A stretch of DNA of 47,500 nucleotides from Chrysomallon squamiferum (Eukaryota; Mollusca; Gastropoda; Neomphalida; Peltospiridae), in NCBI GenBank assembly GCA_012295275.1, contig CM022675.1, forward strand, positions 16,572,189 to 16,619,688, read 5' to 3'. The position numbers and the translations under genes were made by a program. The notes beneath the pieces are model-generated. The model saw only the letters and a program-made list of their open reading frames with translations. It ran no database searches and had not been told where the DNA came from. Position 1 is the first letter of the stretch, and every line of letters starts with the position of its first letter. Below are positions 1 through 12,362 of the stretch, piece after piece.

Positions 1-67
1 AAGCAAATGAGAAGTAAACATTAAAAATAACTGAAGTGAGCCTGGTTGATTTCTTTCTTTGATTCAG

Positions 68-1111
68 GTGGGCACACGAAGATACATGGCTCCAGAGATT
101 CTGGAAGGAGCTATATGTTTCAATCGTGATGCATTCCTAAGGATTGACATGTATGCATGTGGTCTTGTCCTCTGGGAAATCATGACCCGCTGTTCTGCCA
201 TTAAAGGTAAATTTCTCAAAACATAACTGATTAAATATTTCTGTACAGTTTTTTTAAAAACACATCTTAGGAATGATTGCAGAAGACTAGCATCTCATTT
301 TCAACTTATGAAAACTGTATATTGTTTTATTTGTAAAATATGGAATGAATTTTCAGGAAGAAAATTTCATCATTTTTCTTTTTAAATTTAAATGGTGAAG
401 ATTTTTTAATTGTGAAATATTAGAATATTAATTTTGGATGTAATTTTGTTTTTAAAATTAAAGCTGAAGAATACCAACTTCCTTTTGAAGAAGAGATTGG
501 TTTGCATCCAACCCTGGAACAGATGCAGGATTTAGTTGTTGTGCGCAAAGTGAGACCTGCAATAAAAGACCACTGGCTCTTGCATCCAGTGAGTGTTGTT
601 TCTGTAATTTACTTAGCTGTTTTGTAATTGCACATTACATTTGTTTTTTTAAATGTTGTTCAGTGTTGTTTGTGAAGTTCATAACCTCATTTTCAAAAAA
701 TAAAAATAAAACATTTTTTATTTTCTGATCAAATTGATAGAGATATTTAAATAGTATTTCTTTGTAATCTTTGGACATCTAAATTGTTTTTCAAAACTTA
801 ACATAAATTATTGTAAAAAAAAGTTACATTTGTGATAATTGGAAAAATACTGAGACTGTTTTGGTGTGTTACAAAATATTGTAATTTGAATGTGTTTGTT
901 GCAGGGTCTGAGTTTACTCGTGTCGACAATAGAGGAATGCTGGGATCAGGATGCGGAGGCGCGACTGTCAGCCGGGTGTGTCCAGGCACGAATAGCTCAG
1001 CTGTCTCGCTCCGTCAATGTTTCTACCTCAACCAGTAACCTCATCATACCCTCTCAGATTGTTGTCATACCAAGTGGCCAGCTTCCACCCAAAGATGCTC
1101 CTTCTCTCTGA
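68..1111 (+). CDS. ACVR2: Activin receptor type II, C-terminal part of kinase domain (3 last coding exons; gene continues off the left edge)
   Basis: Coding exons are 68-206, 464-588 and 905-1111 (stop TGA 1109-1111). Introns start GT and end AG; phases are 1 and 0 and the join is open. This is the C-terminal lobe of a type II TGF-beta-superfamily receptor serine/threonine kinase, a plasma-membrane receptor that binds activin/BMP ligands and phosphorylates type I receptors. Visible kinase landmarks are [10 protein letters not shown] (subdomain VIII, APE), [11 protein letters not shown] (subdomain IX) and [16 protein letters not shown] (subdomain XI with its invariant Arg). The stretch after LPFEEEIG matches ACVR2A/2B rather than BMPR2 or TGFBR2, and there is no long BMPR2-like tail. 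The protein ends PPKDAPSL; vertebrate ACVR2A ends PPKESSL, a PDZ ligand, whereas here the -2 position is Pro, so that ligand looks lost. ATP site, activation-loop start, transmembrane and ligand-binding parts lie outside the window. Confidence 0.97.
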
Positions 1112-4100
1112 GGTTTCATCACAAACTCTTCATTTTTTCTGTTCACTCTGGTGTCAACTTAATTATTTTTATTCTTATTTTTTTCTTTATCAGGTCAGTT
1201 CTTGGTAACTGAGCAGCTGACATTTGTTAATGCAGACAAAAATTGATAGTTTGCCTTTGTTTGAGAGTTTTTAAAATTGAAGATTGAGAATGAAGACTTG
1301 TTAGTTTTTCTAACACTTGAAGAATGGACTTTTATGCTAGGTCACAAATTATATGTGTTTAGAAACTTTGAGATAAAAGATGGGTTGGTGAGCTGTTTTG
1401 TTAAACTGTTGAACCTGTAATGACCTTTCATTTCACACAGCTTGTAACTCTGCTTTCTTTGATATCACTGGACTTTATACTGGGTTGGGGGAGATAGTTT
1501 TGGTAATGACAAAGAACGATATGTATGGAGAGAGACAAGTAGTAGTGATAATATTTTTTTTATAACTTGTAATCAGGCTTTGTACAATGTGTATCGTGGA
1601 TTAAGTAGTATTTATTTGTTACTTTGTTGATCAATTTTGATATTACAGACATGTCAGATTAATGCATTGTAATCATATTTTTTTTATTTTTGACTGTTAA
1701 AATATTTTGAGGATGGGTTGTCAGTGAAAAGGGCACATTGGTTACTATACACTGTTTTAATATTTTCAAACTGAGTGTCATTGTTTTATTTTAGTGTGCA
1801 AATTTTTAAGGTAGATGTAAATATGTCATCTACATTCAGCTACATTATCTTTGAAGTAAACTCAGTATCTTTTGTCTTTTAAATATTAAAATTTTATATA
1901 TATTAAATACTTGTAAGGGCAGTATACCAATTTTTAGACTTCATGTTTATCATGTAACAAAATATCATTTTAATGAAGTCTTTCAGAATAGCTTTAAAAG
2001 TATTTTAGCTTTTTCTGTAACGGCATATATTTATACGTTGTATAGGGCTGTATTTTAACACTGTGATTTTAACAATGATCTTTTTATCAAAAACAGCAGT
2101 AAAATGAAGTTATCTCAGGTGATTGAAATGGAAAGTTAACAGGATACACACAAAACAGTGATAATATATCTAATAAGTAAAGAGAAAATTAATAATTTCT
2201 TACTGAAATTATCATTTTGTACTTCAGTTCTAAATTAATATGCATCAATCATCAAAAAAATGAAATGAGTGAAATGTACAGATTTTTATAAAATATTGGG
2301 CTTAAAAAGAATAAAGATTTGGATTCATAATTGTCAGTTTTGAAACATCATGAATGAAACAAAAATTGTTCAGTTAAAGAATACTTTAATGAATTATATA
2401 CAGTGTTTTACTATGGGCAGCTATTTTCTTATTCTGAAACTGTTATGCAAATTAAGCATTTAAAGATGCATTCAACAAAGAGCAGACTCTTTTCTTCTTC
2501 TGTTTTTTTTAATTGTGTTAGTTTAAATGTGCTATTTACTTAGATAAACTTTACTTTGACAATGAATTTCTGCAGGATTAAACAGGCTGGATCTTTTCTC
2601 ATAATAATAAATGTTTGTTGTTAATCTACACCCACTTTTCTAGTCTGTTTTTCACATCTTCTGTTACTTTACTTCACAGTCCAACATCATCTTGTATGTG
2701 ACAAGCAGTTTGATTTTGATAATGTTAGTCTTGTCTTTTTGGAGAGAATGAGAGAGGAGATATTGAGCTGGTATGTTACTAAGAAAAGGACGTTATATTT
2801 TAAATCTTGTATTTTGAAGAGGGTTTTTATTTTTAAATGCTATCCGTATTAAGCAGTATCATTCCTGTGTTTGTCAATCAAACATAGAAACAAAAATATG
2901 TCTAGTGATGTTACATAAACACGTGTAGAAATAAGTAGTAGGTCCTTGTTGTTGCTGTACATACATTATGCTGAATTGAAATGTCACGTCTGGTACAGAT
3001 AAATTAATAACTTTTTTTGTTTTCTTTTTATTCTTTAAATAGGATATAAAATACTAATGTGTAAATAGCCTGTATATAATGATGTGAAATTGTTGTTTCA
3101 CCTACACCATGCAAAATGAGTAGTTATAACTGTAATAAACAAACTGGCATGTTGAGATTTTTTTTTTTTTTTTTTTTATTATGATTTTTTTGAAATTATT
3201 TTGTGGCAGCAGATTTGTTCTATCTATATATGCATACAGAAGGGAAGTGTTGGAAACATCTGAAACGTGTGTGCTCACTGGTACCAGAGAATTAAGAATC
3301 TTAAAGAAAAATGTCAAATTATTAGGCAATCTGGTACATTTTGCTTTTTTTGAACAAAGTGTTAAGGTTGTAAATTCCATAATATAACAAGTTTTGTTGA
3401 GCATTTCTTTTCATTGACTCTGGACCATCTGTTTCAGAAATTCATGTATTTCTTAAATATAGTAATTCTAGCTCTGATCTGTTTAAGAAAGATTTCACAT
3501 TGCCAAATCCATTTTCACAGTCAAGTCTTTGGAGCCAGTTTATGATCTGCAGGAAAAGAATTGTGCACTGTTTGTCCTTTACATTGTTTTTATCTCAACA
3601 GCTTCTCTCTGGGTTCATTGTTAGCATTTCTGGCTTGTTTAATATATGCATTGTTGTGTTACGGGTCACCCATAATTTATAAACATATTTATGATCATCT
3701 TTTGTGTTAACACATCCTATACACACTGAGAATTTTTTTGTTGTTGAAATATACACTAACCAGTGATAATCAATGTTAATACATTTTGTCTGCTCATATA
3801 GGCAGAATAAACCAATCTTCCTGTCTTCTGCACCGTAGAATGAAAATCAGAATTGCCTATTTAACATATAGATATTTCATTCTTTTCAGCCATTTTATAT
3901 ACTGTTAAATTATTCATTCACTAAGTAGAAACCATTTAAACAATATTTATTCACGAGATTAATTTTAATTTTTGTTCTGCTTGTATTCTTCCATACTCTT
4001 TAACATTAGAAACTAAACAATTTATATTATTCCACATTCTGAATATTAAAAAGTATTATTTTAAATGCATACTTTAACAGCTCGTCTATTTTATTATCTT

Positions 4101-4497
4101 TGAGTAGTTTAAAAGACTAATTTGAATATTTTATTTTGGTAGGATTAATTTTAATCTCTTCAGCATTTGTAATCTTACCTTTTAAGTGTATGAAAAGTTG
4201 TTTTATTTAGAGTGAAATGATTTTATTATTCAGAAAACAGTAGACTGTGTTAATTTGTCCCATGTAGAAATTTCAGTTTGGTTGTCAGAGTAAGTTACTC
4301 ATCCAACAAGAAGTTAAACATTTTTGTAAATTGTCAAATACATTTTATGCATTGTTTTTCTTTTGTAAATAATAATACCTTATTGCATGTTATTTATACT
4401 CCTAATTAGATGTGTTGGTTTATATCAGACCTGTACTACTGAAACTGCAAACTATGCTCTCTGTTACCTAGTTTATCTTCTCTCTCTTAAGGTTTAT

Positions 4498-4499
<2 letters not shown>

Positions 4500-4536
<37 letters not shown>
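4500..4536. repeat. Poly(T) run
   Basis: Thirty-seven consecutive T. No flanking target-site duplication or retroposon body was recognised, so it is treated as a simple repeat. Confidence 0.9.
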
Positions 4537-4544
<8 letters not shown>

Positions 4545-5621
4545 TAACAAATCAACTAACAATCAGGGATATTTTATTCAGGTTATTTTGATATTTTTAA
4601 TATTAACGAACTGTCATAGATCATAGTTAAAATATTTTAGAAACATTTGTGAACCTTGCAGAATGTCTGAAAAAAGTAATTAGGAATTTAAAACAAATTT
4701 AAACTGTTTATGGTAAATTTTGAAATAAAAATACTTTTGTTATATTTAATCATAAAATATTAGATGATATTAAAGACGTAAGGCATATATTTTATCTAAA
4801 TGTTTGAAATATACTTTTATTTTAAATAGTTTTTCTTGTTGGCTGTTTTTTAGTCATGCAGACTTCATTTGTTAAACACGTACACAAGTATGTACACACA
4901 CAAAACACTTTTACGAATACATTTTCATCATATTTCATTATCATTCATTGTCATTCTTGATTGCAGATGATTTTCTGTGAAATGGGAGATTTTTATTTTT
5001 GATACAACAGGTAATATCTGCAGTCAGGCTGTATGTTGGATATATCCTAACATAACACTGTGAATTATCATTGCATTTGTCATCAGTGTTAACTGTTTGT
5101 GGCATAAATAACTCACTTGTTGCTTGTTACGTTATTTAGGAACATGTCCATATTTACCAGTCATTTCAGTTCCTTACAAGCCAAGTTAATTCTTTAGAAT
5201 AATTAACTGAAACCACAAATCATTTTTAATATTTATTCTTTTAATTAGGTATAAAATTAATTTTTATTATTAACTATTATAATTTTCTAACATTAATTTA
5301 AGGATTTCTTTTTTTTCTCTCTCTCTCTTCAAAGTTTTATCATATTAAGATAGTAAGTTTTCAGTATAATACAGAGAAATAAATAAGTATGTGTAGTAGC
5401 ATTTGGAACAAAAATCCAGATTTTTATACCTGTTAAGTGATACTGAATCCAGGGGCTATTAAAGTGGGAAGGGTGGGGGTAGGGGGTGGCCACAAATCCC
5501 CCTGTTGTTGGCCTTTGATGCTGTTGGCATCTTGTCTGATGTGCAGCTACATCTACTATTGTGAGCAGGTATCTCAATAGCTTATACATGTTGTGTATTG
5601 TAGATGTCATCAGTGTTTGTT

Positions 5622-5627
5622 AATAAA
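5622..5627 (+). terminator. Candidate polyadenylation signal of ACVR2 (AATAAA)
   Basis: AATAAA is followed 20-35 bases later by a GT/T-rich stretch (5646-5663), the usual arrangement for cleavage and polyadenylation, and it coincides with the end of the T-rich zone. Other AATAAA copies occur upstream (for example near 2310), so a shorter isoform is possible. Confidence 0.4.
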
Positions 5628-7702
5628 ATCAATCTGTATTCCCTTTGTGTTACGTTTTTATTTCTCACTTAACTCTGTGTACACCACTGTCAGTTCTATT
5701 AAACATTTTATATAGAAGATTTTAGATGAAAAAATTAATTTAATTAGTACAAGTTACACATCAATAAAAACAAAACGTGGAAAGATGGCCTATACTTAAA
5801 AAAACAGATTTGACATATTTGTAGAAATTCAAATTATGTATTTACCAGATAACAAGTTTTATTAGTTTCGGTTGACAGATTTCTCTTGATTATTCACTTG
5901 TTCTGAGTGGTAATTTATACATTTCAGTCAAAATATCCCTTTTATAAGCATAATAAACACAAATGTTTAATACCATCCCAGTCTTGCAACACCAGGTTTT
6001 TCAGTGATTGTGGGAAGGTCAGTGTAAAACACTTTTCTGCTAACTGTTACAGCAGTATTTTCCTTTTGCATGTATTATGTGACATTTTTAACAACAACCA
6101 TTGCCATTACATTTTCAGTAACTTACACTGAAAACATCAAAACTAATATTTAATGTTTAAACAGAAACATGTTTTTCAGTCTGATTCTAGACAGGAAATG
6201 GATTAACTCATTTGTTACATGTCACAGCAGTAAAATAACAGCAGTATTCTTCAAAATTTACAATAATAAAAACATTTTTTTTCTTTTTAAAATGCCAATG
6301 TCTGACAATAATCCTAATTTCTACTGTGATCAACAGCTTCATTTATATAATTTAACAAAAATAAAATTTAATATACATTACAAAGAATAAATAACATTTA
6401 GATTTTTAAATCTTTTATTTATTATATTTTACTAATACTGAATGAAGTCGTAGCTGCACCAGCTAAGTATTAAATAACAAGATGCAGCACATTTAGCCTG
6501 AGTGAAAACTACTGAAACGGCAGATGTCAGAAAACAAATAATAACAAAACTGCAGTGTATTAAGAATTTCTTGAAAAATTCAGTGATGACATTTTGTACA
6601 AAGTAAGAATTTTAAAATTAAAATCGGTAACACAAAAAACATTACTGGTCAAATACTGATGGTCAGATTGTGTTGTTTCTTATAATGGTCCTTTTATAAA
6701 AATTAACAAAATGGTTATTTAAATAACTGGTTTTTGTCAACAAAATTCTATATTTGAAGTTTTGGAAATTCTTTTGTTTTAAGAATCTATTTCTTCCTAA
6801 CATGATAAAACGTGTGGTTCTTTCTTTCACAGTTCATTGTATTGAATCAAAGATAAAAGTGATATATTTTCATGTATCAAAATAACAAAAATATTAAATA
6901 TTTGTTATAAACAGGACATACAGACATAAAGTATTGCACAAAAAAAGTACTCAACATTTGTTTTGTCAATTTTAAACGAGATTGTAAAAATCCATGAAAA
7001 AAACCAACAAAGAACTAAAAAAAAACCTACATAAAACTATAAATCAAAACCATTTCATTTAATTTGCAAAAGTACTTTTATATTGGCCTCTTGAATGAAA
7101 ACATGATCAGATGTTTTGAAATTCTAACCTGATACTTTTGGTTTTGTTTTTTCTAGTGACTATTCAAAATACACTGGAAACAAATCACAATTCATTTTTT
7201 TTCTTCTTTTTTTTAAAATATAAAGAAAAAAAGTGATGTAAAATATAAAACAACCAGATCATGATTTCAATATTGTTAAAAAAATAAGAGAAAGAGTATG
7301 TCACAGGAAAATATGTTGAATTCTGTAAAATAATAATCATGATGGGAAAAATTAAAAATTAAAAATGACATATTTTTATATTTACAGAATTAAATGTATT
7401 TTAGAGTTCTTTTTATCAAAATTGATAATCTAGTTTACTTTATTTAACACAATTGCTAAGGCAACCAGGTTATAATTTGGTTTAGTTTATTTTGCCCTAA
7501 ATATTTTTCAAACAAATCTCCAATAATTAAAATGAGAAACATAAATGGTGACTTCCTGTTTTCATGTAACAAAACAATCTTGTTCTTCCTACACACTAAA
7601 TTTGTTCACTTCCTTGATTTGAGACCAGCCTAACATACATCACATCAGAGAAAATTACATTTTGTTTTCAAATTCAGTCATATACACGTGTGAAATTCCT
7701 TC

Positions 7703-7705
<3 letters not shown>

Positions 7706-7742
<37 letters not shown>
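7706..7742. repeat. (AT)n microsatellite
   Basis: About 18 uninterrupted AT units. Confidence 0.95.
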
Positions 7743-7746
<4 letters not shown>

Positions 7747-8092
7747 TTTGTCACATTAAAATCTATTAGGCTCAAAAAGCAAAATGGCTGCAACATATTA
7801 TGGAACATCGGACAACATAGCTGGTGTTGTCAATGAAAATGAACAGTTAACTGATGGTACGAGTCAAAATATATAAATATGTTTAAAACCAGGAACAGTG
7901 ACTTAAGAAGATATGTAGATATTTGGCACATCTTATTTAAATTCTAACACTATAACAAAGCAACAGCTAGAAATTAAAGTATAAAAAAATTTCAATAAAT
8001 TTGAATGAAAAACAAAAAGCTTAAAATATTGCATAGAGAATGTAGAATGTTTCTGAGTCAAGATTTTTATATATTTATTTTGTTTAGTATTG

Positions 8093-8095
<3 letters not shown>

Positions 8096-8137
<42 letters not shown>

Positions 8138-8155
8138 CATCATTATCATTATTAT
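8096..8155. repeat. (ATT)n microsatellite
   Basis: About 20 ATT units, with ATC interruptions at the right end. Confidence 0.95.
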
Positions 8156-9680
8156 GTAAAAATAACAAAGAATCATACAGTTTTCATTCAAACTCCATTG
8201 CAATAAAATACACCTGGCTATTGTAATGCATAAAGGCAATTTTACAATTTTATACATTTTTGTTTGCACACTGTGAAATTAGCACTGTAAACACACTGAC
8301 GTATACTGGAGTAAACTAGTCCGTGTTTTAAAGCAAAGAATGGATTTACACAGATCTCCCTGCACTAGAGTCAAACCAACAAACATCTGTTTAGCAAAAA
8401 ACAAACAAAAAAAAAACAACACATAAAATACAAAAAAAAAACAAAAAACAGTACAGGATGAAATAAATAATAATATTTTCAAAAAAAAAAAAAAAATAAA
8501 TAAATAAAAATAAAAATCTGGATAAAAAACTAATTAAAAGTTTATTTTTTTAACATTTTTGTCAAATTCAGATATTTAAAGGGGTTATTAATTTACCTAA
8601 TTATAAACATTTCTTTTCAAAGTTTTTACTGGTAACAGATACTATAAACATGTACCAAGCTGCCAAACAACTGAAGCAAATAAACAGCTCACTAACATAA
8701 CAACTCACATTTGTACTTCCTGTCGTGCTTAACTTTATAAAATCAAAAACATTTCTCATTGATTGATGCACATCACAAGATTTAGGATTCTGAAATATAT
8801 GATTTCAATAAAAGAAAAAAAAAATTATAAAAAGAAATATGACAAAAGCAGCACAATGCATTACCCTTTTGTATCCTAACATATGGTCCATTGCAAAATT
8901 CAATCTTTCAGAAATATTTTTAATGAATGAAATGAAAAATAGAGAAAACATTTTAAAGAATGTCATTAAACTAAAAATGTTTTATAAAGTTGAGTATAGA
9001 TAAAAAAAACTATTTAATACTGGTCCCAGACAGGTCTGCTGACTAATTTGTTACAAATATTTTTAACTGAGGTAAAGTTGATTTCTAACAGAAATATTGT
9101 TATCATGATACTAAAAAAATTATATATATAATTACTAAAAAAAAGGAAAGAAAAGAAGATAAATCAAACAAACAAATAATAATAATAATAATTAAAAATA
9201 TTAATAAATCAATACAGGTATTTATTTAAATATTTCAAATAAAAAAAAAGAAAACGCTCCCAACATAATAAAAAGTATTTTGCATGGATTCAATGTTTTA
9301 AATATAGTAAGCACAATAAAAAATATTAGTAACAAAAACTTGATATATGCATTTTGTGCTGGTTTCTTTTCTAATATAGTCCTAGCTAACTCTTATACAT
9401 GTATAATCAGACTACCTACCTATTACTGTGGTTTTTATATTTTACATTAACTCGTTTTACATTTATGTAAACTGTTATCTATATTATATTAACTATTTCT
9501 TAATTACATCAGATTTTTATAACAATGTATACAAACTAATTTTTATATTTCTTAAATATACATCAATTTGTAAATTTTTTTTTTTACCTAAATTTTTATG
9601 TATACTACTTTTTCTTAATTATATTTACATAACTAATTTTTCTATTAAATTTACATCAACTTATTTTGATTATTTCTTAC

Positions 9681-9988
9681 ATTATCAATATTTACTACAT
9701 TTCACCTAAATCATTTTAACACTTATTATCAATATTTACTACATTTCACCTAAATCATTTTAACACTTATTATCAATATTTACTACATTTCACCTAAATC
9801 ATTTTAACACTTATTATCAATATTTACTACATTTCACCTAAATCATTTTAACACTTATTATCAATATTTATTATTTTTCACCTAAAACATTTTAACACTT
9901 ATTATCAATATTTACTACATTTCACCTAAATCATTTTAACACTTATTATCAATATTTATTATTTTTCACCTAAAACATTTTAACACTT
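9681..9988. repeat. 44-bp minisatellite, 7 copies
   Basis: The motif ATTATCAATATTTA starts at 9681, 9725, 9769, 9813, 9857, 9901 and 9945, an exact 44-bp period. Copies 5 and 7 share the variant ATTTATTATTTTTCACC while the others read ATTTACTACATTTCACC, so a two-unit block was probably duplicated. It lies 2.4 kb beyond the LMBR1 stop codon, possibly inside its 3' UTR. Confidence 0.95.
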
Positions 9989-11514
9989 TTTGTTTTACAT
10001 CAGTTACAAACTGGCATATAACATGATGACTCATTACAAAATGTATCACATATATTCCTAGAGATTTCTAAATTTCTATCAACAGTTTCAGTTTGACTCT
10101 TCCACCCGTTAAAATAAAATTATTATTAACAACAGTAAAACTCCTTTAAATTCAACTAAGTCACAAAAGCTTGTTTCTCATTAAAAGGATTGTATACTTA
10201 AATATTTTTAAACATGTTCTCATAAGAAATAAATCTGTGATGTTACGTCACTGTCAGTATTTGCTAACATCTCTCCAACCAACAATGTAAAAAGATCTTA
10301 TTGTAAAATCTTATACGAGCCTCTTTTTAGCCAATCCTTATACTGATTATAAAGGTTGACAGTACTTTATTAACAGTTCATAAAGCTGTGAGTTTACTGA
10401 AACTGATTAAAACATTTTTCTTAATCAACTGATGTGTGAAAAGTAAAATCTGCTGCCCACAAATTTAACGTCAGAGAATTTCTCAGACGAACTGAAGACT
10501 AGAAAGTAAAAATGCTTTGTTTAATGACACACAGAAATTAGCAGTGTGAGGATGGTTACTAACAGGTGATACATTACATTATTTAGTCAACACTGGTTGA
10601 AGAAAACACAGATGAGATGTAGAGGGTGAAAACACACATGACAGGAAGTATTTTGGCAAACATTTTTGTATATTTTGGCTATAGTGTCCAGTTACCATTG
10701 AAAAAAGATAACATTAAAAATAAAATACATTCTGGATATTAATTTGTAGGTTTACATTTTTGTGTTAAGAAAAGTATTAAATTTGTATGTAAGTTAGGCA
10801 GATGAACTCTTGATATCACATTTATGATAGACAAAATCTGTGTGTAGATTCATAATTTTAAACACTTAGAGCTTAACCATGATGGGTCCATTGTCTTGGA
10901 TTAAGAAAAATCAGAGCTAAATATTTTCCAATAATCTGTAAAATAAGATTTATAAGCATTTTGACAATTACACTGCATTTCTGATACTGAGCCAACAATT
11001 TACACTGCAGTAAAAAACACATCCAATGAGCTAAAATACAGGATAACAGAAGAATGTTTTAAAGTATGCCTTTAAAGATACAATACAAATAGCAAATTAC
11101 TGTTTTGTTTGTGGCAACCATTCTTTACCAAGAGTAAAGCATAAATGTTTTACACTGACTGATCAATTAAAGCTCTATTGTACCTGAGAAAATTTTCTCT
11201 ATTATTACCTTGACATGACTGTACATTATTCATCTACACTCTAGCCTTACTAGATTATCTGATGACTTTTCTTTTTCTTTTATCTCAGTGTTATTTCATC
11301 ATAAAATACAACAACAAAAGTAAATAAAAATAAATAAATAAAATAAAAAATAAAATAAAGTAAAGAACAGATACATGCAGACAGAATAAATGTTTGCAGA
11401 GGATTTTTTCATAAATTAGTTTTTGTCTAATTAAGTAGAAAATGAGATCACCATTTTTATGCATCACTGTAAACTTGTTATTTTATTATTGTGCTTTATT
11501 ATTAACAGAAACTG

Positions 11515-11827
11515 GTCACCACAAACAAAACACAATTATACTGAGGATTCATTAATATTATAGTTGGGATAATATTGACATTACACTGAGGACACATTAA
11601 CATTGAGGATATGTTGACATTACATTCAAGATTAAACTTGCATTAAGGATACATTAGTTTTTGAATTCAAGATGTTGGCATTAAGATCAGGATAGTTATG
11701 AAATGTATTCAGGATAACTTAACATTACATTCAGGGTATATTAACACTGGATTAATATTTAAATTCAAGGTACTGGGATTTTCATGAAGTGTATTCAGGA
11801 TACATTATAATAACATTCAGGATATAA
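11515..11827. repeat. Decayed tandem repeat built on ATTCAGGATA-like words
   Basis: The words ACATTACATTCAGGATA, ACTGAGGACACATTAACATT and relatives recur every 20-35 bases with many substitutions. The unit length cannot be fixed by eye. Confidence 0.5.
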
Positions 11828-12117
11828 ATGTTTATTTCAAATGTAATATATTTATGGTTTTACTATAATGACATGACTTCAGTTGATATGTAATATTTGT
11901 TTCATGTTTTCAACACAAAAACCATGTAAAAAAGCCCTATAACTATAAATAAATATGAACAAGCCCCAAACCAATAACCAAGGCTGAATGTATAAACCAA
12001 AAAAAAAAAAAAATGAATGACAATGTAAGTAGCTTGATCATTTTACAAAATTTCAAAATTTGTTCTACACCATTGTTTATATTTACTTAATTCACCGCAG
12101 TCTAACAAGCACATTTA

Positions 12118-12362
12118 ATGTTTTCACATAACATTCAGGAAATTGTTAAAAGTCTCTATAATTCTTTCTTCTTTCCATCATACTTCATTTTAATACTTTC
12201 ACTTTTCATAATACTTCATTCTTCTTTGAATCACACTTCATTCTTCTCTCAATCACAATTTGTTCTTTCTGTTAACACTATTTTTCAACATCATTCTTTC
12301 AATCATACTAAATCATTCTCTCATTCACACTTCATTGTTCTTTCTATCATACATCATTCTTC
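12118..12362. repeat. Decayed about 23-bp repeat overlapping the LMBR1 stop codon
   Basis: On the plus strand, words such as CATTCTTCTTTCAATCACA recur roughly nine times. The unit nearest the gene (CATTCTTCTTTCCATCC) is the reverse complement of the last LMBR1 codons and stop (12354-12371: GGA TGG AAA GAA GAA TGA). The repeat therefore begins inside the coding end and runs into the 3' UTR. Confidence 0.6.

Larger units (their letters stand above)
1112..5645 (+). other. Presumed long 3' UTR of ACVR2, no other gene seen
   Basis: No exon with coding character is visible on either strand; the small open frames here have no recognisable similarity. The plus strand is clearly T-rich up to about 5.65 kb and then turns A-rich, as expected where a plus-strand transcript ends and an opposing one begins. 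The extent of the UTR is inferred from this skew and from an AATAAA near the switch, so a shorter UTR is possible. Homopolymer T runs lie at 3159-3178 and 4500-4536. Confidence 0.45.
5646..12117 (-). other. AT-rich stretch, presumed 3' UTR and 3' flank of LMBR1
   Basis: No coding exon is recognisable. The plus strand is A-rich (T-rich on the LMBR1 strand) from about 5.7 kb to the LMBR1 stop codon, so the transcript may extend far past the stop; minus-strand AATAAA candidates include 5858-5863. The stretch holds simple repeats at 7706-7742 and 8096-8155, a clean 44-bp tandem repeat (9681-9988) and a decayed one (11515-11827). Confidence 0.35.
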
